From Sporolactobacillus nakayamae (lineage in GTDB: Bacteria; Bacillota; Bacilli; Bacillales; Sporolactobacillaceae): 42,643 nt of DNA. Each line of letters begins with the position of its first letter. The stretch's first letter is position 1. Shown here piece by piece: positions 31,332-39,676 of this stretch. A model generated the notes under the pieces. It was given only the letters and a program-made list of their open reading frames with translations, did no database searches and was not told where the DNA came from. A program made the position numbers and the translations under genes. The stretch is from NCBI RefSeq assembly GCF_900113325.1, contig NZ_FOOY01000029.1, forward strand, positions 1 to 42,643. The letters run 5' to 3'.

Positions 31332-32570
31332 TCAACGCTCTCGCTTTTTTTTTGCTGCAGCTTTGCTTGTTTGAGCAGTTACGGGCTGCCATTTGAAAAT
31401 CTTGTTCATTATAGTGAATATGTGTTTGGATTCTTTCGTCAAAATCGGCCCGACAATCGCAAGAATCAAAACGTATAACGCGGAAAACGGCTGTAAGATC
31501 GTCATAAGCCCGCCGGCGATACCAAGGTTAGCCATTATGATGGAAAATTCACCACGAGACACAATGGTCAGCCCGATGTTCGTTGAAGACTTATAGGATA
31601 GTCCGGCAAACCTTCCGGCGATGAGTCCTGCCACAAAGTTCCCGATGATTGTGATCAATACCGCGCCGAGGGTAATCCAAACCGCTCCGCCAAGTTTCGT
31701 CGGATCGATACTAAGCCCGAAGCTGAAGAAAAAGATAGCTCCGAAGAAATTGCGGAAGGGAATGACCAAATGCTCCATGCGCTCTGCCTGATTGGTTTCT
31801 GAATAGACAAGCCCAAGCAGGAGGGCACCGATCGCTTCGGCAACATGGATCGTTTCCGAAAATCCGGCAACAAAGAATAGTGATGCGAAAATGACAATGA
31901 TAAAAAGTTCATCAGACGAAATTTTGAGCAGCTTGTTAAGCAGAGGGGCTGCTTTTCTTGCGATAATGAAGAACAGCAACATGTAGCCCAATGAGAGCAG
32001 GATCGAGAGCAGCGTTCCGACCAACGATTGCGATTTCCCAAGCACAAGTCCGGAGACGGCCGAAAGATAAACGGCAAGAAAAATATCCTCGAACATGATG
32101 ATTCCCAAAATCAACTCGGTTTCCGAATTACCGGTACGTCGCAAATCAACAAGAACTTTGGCTACAATCGCACTTGATGAAACGGTGATGATCCCGGCAA
32201 TAATCAACGTTTCCTTAAGCGGAAACCCCAGAACAGTCGGATAGAGAAGCCCAAGCGTTAAGTTAATGCCAATATAGATCGAGCCGCCGACGAGTATGGA
32301 CTTGCCCGACCGGATCAACTTGCTGGTTGAAAATTCCAAACCAAGGTAGAAAAGGAGAAAGAGAATACCGATCCTCCCGAGAAATGCAATAAGTTCGGCG
32401 CTGTGAATGAATTTCAAGTTGACGATCCAGAATTGAGGGGCATGAGGACCAACAATCATACCAACGAGGATCAGGAAAGGAATAATGGAAAAGTTGAGCC
32501 AATTTGCGATCAATGCCGCAATCGCAACAAGTACAAGAGCTGTACCTACCTCAAAGACTAAATGATCCAT
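31332..32570 (-). CDS. khtU: K+/H+ antiporter KhtU (CPA2 family)
   Basis: The 412-residue membrane protein has 12-13 helices of the Na+/H+-exchanger fold (FLILVGMIVGPHAP, GILFLLFYLGLEF, ITVSSSAIVAKVL, VAEAIGALLLGLVYSETNQAERM). It exports K+ in exchange for protons. Its ATG directly follows the khtT stop codon with no gap. The C-terminus is basic. Family identity with B. subtilis KhtU (YhaU) is by sequence pattern and by the khtT partner. Confidence 0.92.
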   Translation of the reverse strand: MDHLVFEVGTALVLVAIAALIANWLNFSIIPFLILVGMIVGPHAPQFWIVNLKFIHSAELIAFLGRIGILFLLFYLGLEFSTSKLIRSGKSILVGGSIYIGINLTLGLLYPTVLGFPLKETLIIAGIITVSSSAIVAKVLVDLRRTGNSETELILGIIMFEDIFLAVYLSAVSGLVLGKSQSLVGTLLSILLSLGYMLLFFIIARKAAPLLNKLLKISSDELFIIVIFASLFFVAGFSETIHVAEAIGALLLGLVYSETNQAERMEHLVIPFRNFFGAIFFFSFGLSIDPTKLGGAVWITLGAVLITIIGNFVAGLIAGRFAGLSYKSSTNIGLTIVSRGEFSIIMANLGIAGGLMTILQPFSALYVLILAIVGPILTKESKHIFTIMNKIFKWQPVTAQTSKAAAKKKRER

Positions 32571-33071
32571 TTATTCCTCTTTCCCTCGGGAGAACAGTTC
32601 GTTAAATGCGCGCTTAAGATCAGTGCGTTCCCCCGAAACAACAAGGGTGTCTCCGGTGAGAACGCGTGAGTCCACTCCCGGATTTAATTGTTTGGTCTGA
32701 TCTTTGTGAATAATCCCGATCACGTTAATTTTATAATTCTGCCGCATGCCGACTTCACCAATCGTTTTACCGGCAATCGGTGCGTCGCCAAGTACTTTGT
32801 ACCATTCGATGATTAGATCATTTAAGGCGACTTCCACAGTTTCCATCGCTTTCGGTTTATATGCCATACCGCCGATAATTGAGGCGAACTGGCGCGCCTC
32901 AGAGTCTGTAAAACTTACCGATGAAATGCATTCATCATGGTCATTTTCAGCGTAATGGTACACATCTCTGCGTCCGTCATCATGAATAACGACGACAACC
33001 CGCTCATCCTGGTCTGTTGTCAGTACAAATTTTCTTCCGATACCTGGTAAATCAGTTTCTTTGATATTCAT
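32571..33071 (-). CDS. khtT: KhtT, RCK_C-domain regulator of KhtU
   Basis: The 166-residue soluble protein has an N-terminal domain (ETDLPGIGRKFVLTT) and a C-terminal RCK_C domain from about residue 85 (VALNDLIIEWYKV, GKTIGEVGMRQNYKINVIGI, GDTLVVSGERTDLKRAF). In B. subtilis KhtT binds c-di-AMP and nucleotides and gates KhtU. khtS, the first gene of the B. subtilis khtSTU operon, is not found upstream; the 750-nt gap holds no similar ORF. A minus-strand promoter is at 33101-33128. Confidence 0.92.
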   Translation of the reverse strand: MNIKETDLPGIGRKFVLTTDQDERVVVVIHDDGRRDVYHYAENDHDECISSVSFTDSEARQFASIIGGMAYKPKAMETVEVALNDLIIEWYKVLGDAPIAGKTIGEVGMRQNYKINVIGIIHKDQTKQLNPGVDSRVLTGDTLVVSGERTDLKRAFNELFSRGKEE

Positions 33072-33100
33072 TAATTCGCTCCCATCTTTACTAATGCTGA

Positions 33101-33128
33101 ACTATACTTCACTTAAAAGTATGTCCAA
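33101..33128 (-). promoter_or_regulatory. Candidate promoter of khtTU
   Basis: On the minus strand TTGGAC (33128-33123), 16 nt, TATAGT (33106-33101), 30 nt before the khtT start. A cre-like sequence is found further upstream (33176-33189, minus-strand reading GTTAAACGTTTGCA, 12 of 14). Confidence 0.45.
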
Positions 33129-33450
33129 CTAGCCAACCGGCATTAAAAAAATAATGATTTTGCATCGCTCAATTTTGCAAACGTTTAACTTAATTGTATC
33201 GGAGCTAGTGTCAACGGGTCAACTATAGCCCCTCAAACTTTTGCCTAAATAGTAAAAAATAGTATAAAGCCGCTTTTTTGGATGATTGTTCGTTATTATT
33301 TTTATGGATTCGACGTATTGTAAGCGTTATACTATGTAAAACATGCTTTTGCATCCATTTTGAAATCAGGTTATGATCTTTGTACAGAGAGTAATGACGA
33401 AGCATCGGGCACTTGCTCAACGGATAATCGCTGGCACCCATTAAGGTTGA

Positions 33451-33737
33451 CCGTCAGTCGCGCGCTCAAACATTAATTAACGCTATCCTTGTTTATAAAA
33501 CAAGCGATCCGTTAAAAGGACAAGATCAACTGATCTTAGTTCATCGAAGTTCGACTGACGGCTTCTGAAATGACGGGCTTGTTTTCCGGAGATCAACAGG
33601 GTTTGAGCAGGCGCAGAATAAGAAGCGGAGTCCCTCTCTGTATGAATTGACTAACCGAGCCGATTTCTTAATTGGCAGCAACTCCCCCATACCCCCTCCT
33701 CGATTCAGCAAAAACAGCAGCGTTCGCTGCTTTTTTG
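33451..33737 (+). ncRNA. Candidate structured small RNA with C-rich anti-SD segment and terminator
   Basis: CCGTCAGTCG (33451-33460) pairs perfectly with CGACTGACGG (33552-33561). Inside lie two perfect hairpins, CTTGTTT/AAACAAG (33488-33504) and AAGATC/GATCTT (33522-33537), so a branched fold is likely. Further 3', a single-stranded-looking ACTCCCCCATACCCCCTCCT (33681-33700) is complementary to Shine-Dalgarno sequences and ends just before an intrinsic terminator (33711-33736). C-rich loops next to a terminator are typical of Gram-positive regulatory RNAs such as RsaE/RoxS and FsrA. No promoter is clear and the 5' end is unknown. It may also be two RNAs or a glpP leader. Confidence 0.4.
33711..33737 (+). 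terminator. Intrinsic terminator upstream of glpP
   Basis: AAAACAGCAGC (33711-33721) pairs with GCTGCTTTTTT (33726-33736) around GTTC. It lies 90 nt before glpP. Between them a 9-codon ORF (33763-33792, MKKCGYPYK) follows TTGAGGAG. Confidence 0.85.
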
Positions 33738-33824
33738 CGTGTCCATTGAGGAGTAAAGCATCATGAAAAAATGTGGCTATCCATACAAATGATTAGAGTC
33801 TCATAGGTGTAGGGAGGGAATTTA

Positions 33825-34391
33825 ATGATTCTTGATGGTCAACAAGTGATTCCAGCGGCCAATAACATGAAAAGCTTTGAACGCTTACTTAGCGAGCCAT
33901 GTCACAATCTAATCCTATTGGATAGTCGTCTTTCGCTGATCACGACGATGGTGCGGATGGGAAAACAAAATCATAAACACGTATTTGTTCACGCGGATTT
34001 AATTCAGGGATTGAAGAATGACCTGGCTGGTGCTGAGTTTGTGTGTCAAAGTATACGCCCGTATGGTATCATTTCAACACGAGGCAATATGCTTGAGATT
34101 GGAAAGAAACGAGGGCTAGTCACCGTTCAACGGATGTTCTTACTTGATTCGCGTTCAATGGAGACGGGCTATCGCTTGTTTGATCAAGTACAACCGGATA
34201 TGGTAGAAGTTCTGCCCGGAATAATTCCAGAATTAATTCAAGAGATACGCGGCAAAGTCCATGTGCCGGTGATCGCGGGCGGATTAATTCGAACGACTCG
34301 TGACATGAAAAGGGCAATCCATGCGGGAGCCGCGGCAATATCCACATCGAGGGCAGAGCTCTGGGATCGATCGCTGTTCGGACGAGTGTAA
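33825..34391 (+). CDS. glpP: GlpP, glycerol-3-phosphate-responsive antiterminator
   Basis: The 188-residue protein belongs to the GlpP family (LLDSRLSLITTMVRMGKQNHKHVFVHADLI, GIISTRGNMLEIGKKRG, VQPDMVEVLPGIIPELI, VPVIAGGLI). It adopts a TIM-barrel-like fold, binds glycerol-3-phosphate, and then binds the mRNA leaders of glp genes to prevent early termination. Attenuator-like hairpins lie before glpF (34529-34588) and glpD (37061-37124). The start ATG follows AGGGAGGG. It is read alone; glpF has its own promoter. Confidence 0.95.
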   Translation: MILDGQQVIPAANNMKSFERLLSEPCHNLILLDSRLSLITTMVRMGKQNHKHVFVHADLIQGLKNDLAGAEFVCQSIRPYGIISTRGNMLEIGKKRGLVTVQRMFLLDSRSMETGYRLFDQVQPDMVEVLPGIIPELIQEIRGKVHVPVIAGGLIRTTRDMKRAIHAGAAAISTSRAELWDRSLFGRV

Positions 34392-34454
34392 CTTGGCGTA
34401 TTCGTTTCAAATCAGGTACATGTGAACAAAATTTATATTTTTTGTGACAATTTA

Positions 34455-34483
34455 TTGACAGCGCTTACATCAACAGCTACTAT
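34455..34483 (+). promoter_or_regulatory. glpFK promoter with cre site over the -35
   Basis: TTGACA (34455-34460), 17 nt and TACTAT (34478-34483). TGACAGCGCTTACA (34456-34469) matches 13 of 14 cre positions and overlaps the -35, which predicts CcpA repression when preferred sugars are present, as known for glpFK in Bacillus. Confidence 0.75.
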
Positions 34484-34528
34484 ATAACTATCAAGTTAAT
34501 GCACTGCTACGGATACTGAGATTGGACC

Positions 34529-34588
34529 ATCCACGCAAGATAACGAGCGTATCGGCAGCTCGTTGTCAGTTGTTGTGGATTTTTTTTG
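34529..34588 (+). terminator. Attenuator in the glpF leader, likely GlpP target
   Basis: ATCCAC (34529-34534) pairs with GTGGAT (34575-34580) and an inner stem ATAACGAGC pairs with GCTCGTTGT; eight T follow. It sits about 40 nt after the start of transcription and about 70 nt before glpF. GlpP with glycerol-3-phosphate should let polymerase pass. Confidence 0.8.
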
Positions 34589-34655
34589 CTCTGAACGTGG
34601 CGGTTCCTTGAATCAATGGTTGACTTGAATATTAGGGAAAAGGGTGGTCGTTGTC

Positions 34656-35498
34656 ATGTCGGGGTTTCTTGGTGAATTAATCGGCACAATGATATTAATC
34701 ATACTTGGAGACGGTGTCTGTGCCGGTGTCAATTTGACGAAGTCTTATGCAAAGAACTCCGGATGGATCGTCATTACGTTTGGTTGGGGATTAGCGGTGG
34801 CAATTGGTGCCTATGCGGTCGGCCAATTCAGCGGCGCGCATTTAAATCCGGCACTCACCCTCGGACTTGCAGCGATTGGCGAATTTCCGTGGAGGGATGT
34901 GCCCGCGTATCTCGCCGCGCAGATGATCGGCGGTTTTCTCGGCGCTTGTGTCGTTTATCTGCACTATCTGCCACATTGGCGCGAGACCAAGGATCCGGCG
35001 GTTAAACTAGGAATTTTCTGCACCGGACCCGCTATCAAGCAAAGTTGGTCAAACCTTCTTAGTGAACTAATTGGTACTTTTATTCTAGTCGTTGCCATTC
35101 TTGCGATCGGTGCGAATGAATTCGCTCATGGATTGAATCCGCTCATTGTCGGATTTTTGATCGTTGTGATCGGTATGGCGCTTGGCGGAACGACCGGTTA
35201 CGCAATTAATCCGGCACGAGACCTTGCGCCGCGACTGGCTCACGCGTTGCTTCCAATCGACGGCAAAGGCGGATCGAACTGGGGATACGCGTGGATTCCA
35301 GTTGCTGGTCCGATTCTTGGCGGCGTATTTGGCGCGTTTTTCTACCAAACATTTTTCCTCGGAAAAATGACACCGGCCTTTTGGATTTGTTCAGTTGTTC
35401 TACTCGTTGTAATCATTGGTGCTCTTATTACTGAGAAGCAGCATAAAGTGATGGATTCAAACAAGGCAATCGGCAGTTCTTTAGAAAATAATTACTAA
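34656..35498 (+). CDS. glpF: Glycerol uptake facilitator GlpF
   Basis: The 280-residue aquaglyceroporin has six helices and both pore motifs: NPA at 64-66 (GAHLNPALTLG) and NPA followed by R-D (GYAINPARDLAPR), the aspartate marking the glycerol-conducting group. It lets glycerol diffuse in. ATG 34656 follows AAAAGGGTGG by 8 nt; GTG 34644 falls within the site. It is 34 nt before glpK, so both share a transcript. Confidence 0.95.
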   Translation: MSGFLGELIGTMILIILGDGVCAGVNLTKSYAKNSGWIVITFGWGLAVAIGAYAVGQFSGAHLNPALTLGLAAIGEFPWRDVPAYLAAQMIGGFLGACVVYLHYLPHWRETKDPAVKLGIFCTGPAIKQSWSNLLSELIGTFILVVAILAIGANEFAHGLNPLIVGFLIVVIGMALGGTTGYAINPARDLAPRLAHALLPIDGKGGSNWGYAWIPVAGPILGGVFGAFFYQTFFLGKMTPAFWICSVVLLVVIIGALITEKQHKVMDSNKAIGSSLENNY

Positions 35499-35511
35499 TT
35501 TTTATAGGTGA

Positions 35512-37023
<1,512 letters not shown>

Positions 37024-37060
37024 GGCATAAACAAGTTAATCACAGGTCATGGGTGAATGA

Positions 37061-37124
37061 GAAGACCACAGTACACAACCTGCCAATCAATAAATGGCTC
37101 GGAGGTGTATTTGTGGTCTTTTTC
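37061..37124 (+). terminator. Attenuator in the glpD leader, likely second GlpP target
   Basis: AAGACCACA (37062-37070) pairs with TGTGGTCTT (37112-37120), an inner ACAC-CCT pairs with AGG-GTGT, and TTTTTC follows. Its 5' arm (GACCACA) resembles the start of the glpF leader hairpin (GACCATCCAC). It lies in the 158-nt glpK-glpD gap. Confidence 0.65.
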
Positions 37125-37181
37125 TACATGGATGAAATGCCGAGTAGTGCCTATAAATTTGAAAATGGAGGAATGAATAGG

Positions 37182-38873
37182 ATGTTATCAACTTTTAATA
37201 GAAATGAATACTTGGAAAAAATGGCCGGCAATCCACTGGATCTATTCATAATTGGCGGGGGAATAACAGGAGCGGGGATCGCTCTTGATGCAACAGTCCG
37301 CGGGTTAAAGGTCGGTTTGGTGGATATGCAGGATTTCGCCGGCGGCACATCAAGCAAGTCAACCAAGCTTGTGCATGGCGGGTTGCGTTATTTGAAGCAG
37401 TTTGAAGTGAAAATTGTTGCAGAGGTTGGCAAAGAGCGCGCCATCGTCTATGAAAATGCGCCTCATGTGACCACGCCGGAAAAGATGATGCTGCCGATCT
37501 ACAAGGGTGGCACTTTTGGCCGTTTTTCCACGTCGCTTGGCTTGAAAGTCTATGATTTTCTCGCCGGTGTGAAAAAGGAAGAACGCCGAGTAATGTTCAG
37601 CCGCAAAGAGACCTTGGCCAAAGAACCGCTGCTCAAAAAGGAAGGACTGAAGGGGAGCGGTTATTATGTGGAGTACCGGACGGATGACGCGCGGTTGACC
37701 ATTGAGGTAATAAAAGAAGCATCGGATCGAGGCGCGCTCGCTGTTAATTACGCAAAAGTGGAAGACTTAATCTATAACCAGAAGAAGAAATTGATCGGTG
37801 TGCGTGTTGTAGATCGGCTGACGAAAAAAGAATACTCTATTTTTGCGAAAAAGATTGTCAACGCGGCGGGTCCTTGGGTTGATACGATTCGTGAGCGGGA
37901 TCATTCGAAGAAAGGCAAGCACCTGCATTTGACTAAAGGTGTTCACATTGTGATCGATGGCAAGCGATTTCCAATGAAACAGTCGGTGTACTTCGACACA
38001 ACTAATGGCGACAAGCGAATGCTTTTTGTCATCCCGCGCGAAGGGAAGGTTTACGCAGGAACCACAGATACGACGTATTCGCGCTGGCCGATTGATCCGA
38101 AACCGACGGCTGAAGACCGAGATTATATTCTTGACGCGATTAACGGCATGTTCCCCTCCGTTCATCTTACCTCGGATGATGTAGAATCGAGTTGGGCCGG
38201 CGTTCGTCCGTTGATTCAGGAAGAAGGGAAGTCACCTTCTGAGATCTCGCGAAAAGATGAAATTTTCATTTCACGTTCAGGGCTTATCTCCATAGCAGGA
38301 GGAAAGTTGACCGGGTATCGAAAAATGGCTGAACGCGTCGTTGATGAGGTGGCAGCGCAGCTTCATCGTGAAGGCGGAAAGACGTATCCAGCATGCCGTA
38401 CAGCACACATTGAGCTCTCGGGCGGACACTTCGGCGGTTCGACGCACTATGCGACTTATGTTCAGGAGCAAAAACAGATAGGAATCGGTCTTGGCTTGAC
38501 CGAAAAGGAAGCGGAAGAACTTGCGAAGAAATATGGAACGAATATAGGCGAACTCTTTGGTTATATTCAGATGAATCAAGAAGAGGCGAAAAAGTATCAA
38601 CTGCCTCCTGCACTGCTGGCTGCCGTTCACTACGCGTTGACTCATGAAATGATCCTCTCACCTGTGGACTATTTTACGAGACGCTCGGGTATGACGCTTT
38701 TCTCTATTCAATCGGCGAGAAAGTGGGCGCAGCCGGTGACGGATTATATGGCTGAGCAGTTACAGTGGTCGGATCAGCAAACGAAAGAGTACGCGCGCGA
38801 ACTGGAAGCTGCTTTCAATGAAGCGTCACCGTATGAAACAACCAGCGACGTGTCTGAAACCAAGCGGGTATAA
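37182..38873 (+). CDS. glpD: Aerobic glycerol-3-phosphate dehydrogenase GlpD
   Basis: The 563-residue FAD enzyme oxidises glycerol-3-phosphate to dihydroxyacetone phosphate and passes electrons to menaquinone at the membrane. The nucleotide-binding motif IIGGGITGAG is at 23-32, followed by GGTSSKSTKLVHGGLRYL. The final domain is about 100 residues and helical. I use ATG 37182, 9 nt after GGAGGA; ATG 37173 is an alternative. The open frame to 37053 passes through the attenuator and is not part of the family. A 22-codon ORF (TTG 37111 to TGA 37176, after CGGAGGTG) ends in an ATGA overlap with ATG 37173. Confidence 0.95.
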   Translation: MLSTFNRNEYLEKMAGNPLDLFIIGGGITGAGIALDATVRGLKVGLVDMQDFAGGTSSKSTKLVHGGLRYLKQFEVKIVAEVGKERAIVYENAPHVTTPEKMMLPIYKGGTFGRFSTSLGLKVYDFLAGVKKEERRVMFSRKETLAKEPLLKKEGLKGSGYYVEYRTDDARLTIEVIKEASDRGALAVNYAKVEDLIYNQKKKLIGVRVVDRLTKKEYSIFAKKIVNAAGPWVDTIRERDHSKKGKHLHLTKGVHIVIDGKRFPMKQSVYFDTTNGDKRMLFVIPREGKVYAGTTDTTYSRWPIDPKPTAEDRDYILDAINGMFPSVHLTSDDVESSWAGVRPLIQEEGKSPSEISRKDEIFISRSGLISIAGGKLTGYRKMAERVVDEVAAQLHREGGKTYPACRTAHIELSGGHFGGSTHYATYVQEQKQIGIGLGLTEKEAEELAKKYGTNIGELFGYIQMNQEEAKKYQLPPALLAAVHYALTHEMILSPVDYFTRRSGMTLFSIQSARKWAQPVTDYMAEQLQWSDQQTKEYARELEAAFNEASPYETTSDVSETKRV

Positions 38874-38882
38874 AATCGTCCG

Positions 38883-39102
38883 GCTAACCTGCTAAATAAA
38901 TCGTTAACCTGTTGAATAATCAGCTAACCTGTTGAATAACTAGCTAACCTGTTGAATAACTAGCTAACCTGTTGAATAACTCGCTAACCTGCTAAATAAC
39001 TCGCTAACCTGTTGAATAATCAGCTAACCTGCTAAATAACTCGCTAACCTGTTGAATAATCAGCTAACCTGCTAAATAATCGGCTAACCTGCTAAATAAC
39101 GG
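38883..39102. repeat. Tandem array: 11 units of 20 bp
   Basis: Eleven head-to-tail units of exactly 20 bp with consensus gctaacctgttgaataactc. Two core variants alternate irregularly: CTGTTGAATAA and CTGCTAAATAA, whose two differing bases always change together. The last 2-4 bases of each unit vary (TC, CA, TA, CG, GG). There are no spacers. Because 20 is not a multiple of three and TAA occurs in each unit, it does not code. It begins 10 nt after the glpD stop. Confidence 0.97.
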
Positions 39103-39161
39103 GCAGCTCTGATCGAATGTGTAATGGGTTTGTTTGAATGTCGAATCGGTGAACAGGATAT

Positions 39162-39197
39162 GGCACAACTTCGCAGATGAAGTTGCGCCGTTTTTTG
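39162..39197 (+). terminator. Intrinsic terminator upstream of csoR
   Basis: GGCACAACTTC (39162-39172) pairs with GAAGTTGCGCC (39179-39189), and G-TTTTTTG follows. It probably ends glpD transcription after the tandem array. Confidence 0.85.
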
Positions 39198-39246
39198 TTC
39201 ATTTTTTTGGGGTCCACTTTACCGTTTGCTTTTCAAAAACGAATCA

Positions 39247-39275
39247 TTTGATTTAATACCCCTATAGGGTATAAT
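39247..39275 (+). promoter_or_regulatory. csoR-copAZ promoter with CsoR operator
   Basis: TTTGAT (39247-39252), 17 nt, TATAAT (39270-39275). ATACCCCTATAGGGTAT (39256-39272) is the G/C-tract pseudo-palindrome known for CsoR; it lies between the -35 and -10 and overlaps the latter. Apo-CsoR would block polymerase until Cu(I) is bound. Confidence 0.85.
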
Positions 39276-39296
39276 GAGATCTGGGGAGGCGATTTC

Positions 39297-39647
39297 ATGG
39301 AAGAACATAAAAATGAGTGTACATGCGGCGAGAAGTTGTCTGATTGTGCGGATGTGTCCGCTAACCGTGCGCCGCTGGTACCGCGAACTTCTGAAGAAAA
39401 AAGGAAGATAATGAATCGCCTGAAGCGAGTAGAGGGTCAAGTACGCGGCATCGAAAAGATGATTGAAGATGATCGTTATTGTGTCGATATCCTGATTCAG
39501 CTTTCTGCTGTTCAGGCCGCCTTGCAAACTATCGGCTTTTCTGTACTTGAACGTCATACGAAGTCATGCGTCGCTAAAGCTGTTGAAGAAGGACATGGAG
39601 AAGAACAGATTAATGAACTGCTTAAGGTCTTAAAGCATTTTAAATAG
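39297..39647 (+). CDS. csoR: Copper-sensing repressor CsoR
   Basis: The 116-residue helical repressor has the Cu(I) ligands C62, H87 and C91 ([16 protein letters not shown]) with the spacing of Mycobacterium tuberculosis CsoR, and the conserved block [16 protein letters not shown]. It blocks its own operon in the absence of Cu(I). The N-terminal 30 residues contain three more cysteines ([11 protein letters not shown]), an extension of variable kind in the family that might bind metal. Ribosome site GGGGAGG. It is followed by copA after 29 nt. Confidence 0.95.
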   Translation: MEEHKNECTCGEKLSDCADVSANRAPLVPRTSEEKRKIMNRLKRVEGQVRGIEKMIEDDRYCVDILIQLSAVQAALQTIGFSVLERHTKSCVAKAVEEGHGEEQINELLKVLKHFK

Positions 39648-39676
39648 ATGGGCGCGAAGAAGGAAGGGAAGACGCT

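Noticed and set aside
33223-33441. 72-residue ORF on the minus strand upstream of khtT (possible khtS)
   Set aside because: It does not resemble KhtS, and it has no good ribosome site or operon spacing.
33360-33760. T-box leader upstream of glpP (AGAGAG at about 33386 and a terminator)
   Set aside because: The defining T-box sequence (GGGTGGNACCGCG) is missing and glpP is not a tRNA-linked gene.
37053-37181. Extended N-terminus of GlpD from GTG 37053
   Set aside because: It runs through a terminator-like hairpin, no ribosome site precedes it, and the family begins near ATG 37182.
38883-39102. CRISPR array
   Set aside because: Units of 20 bp are directly adjacent with no unique spacers, and no cas genes are seen in the window.
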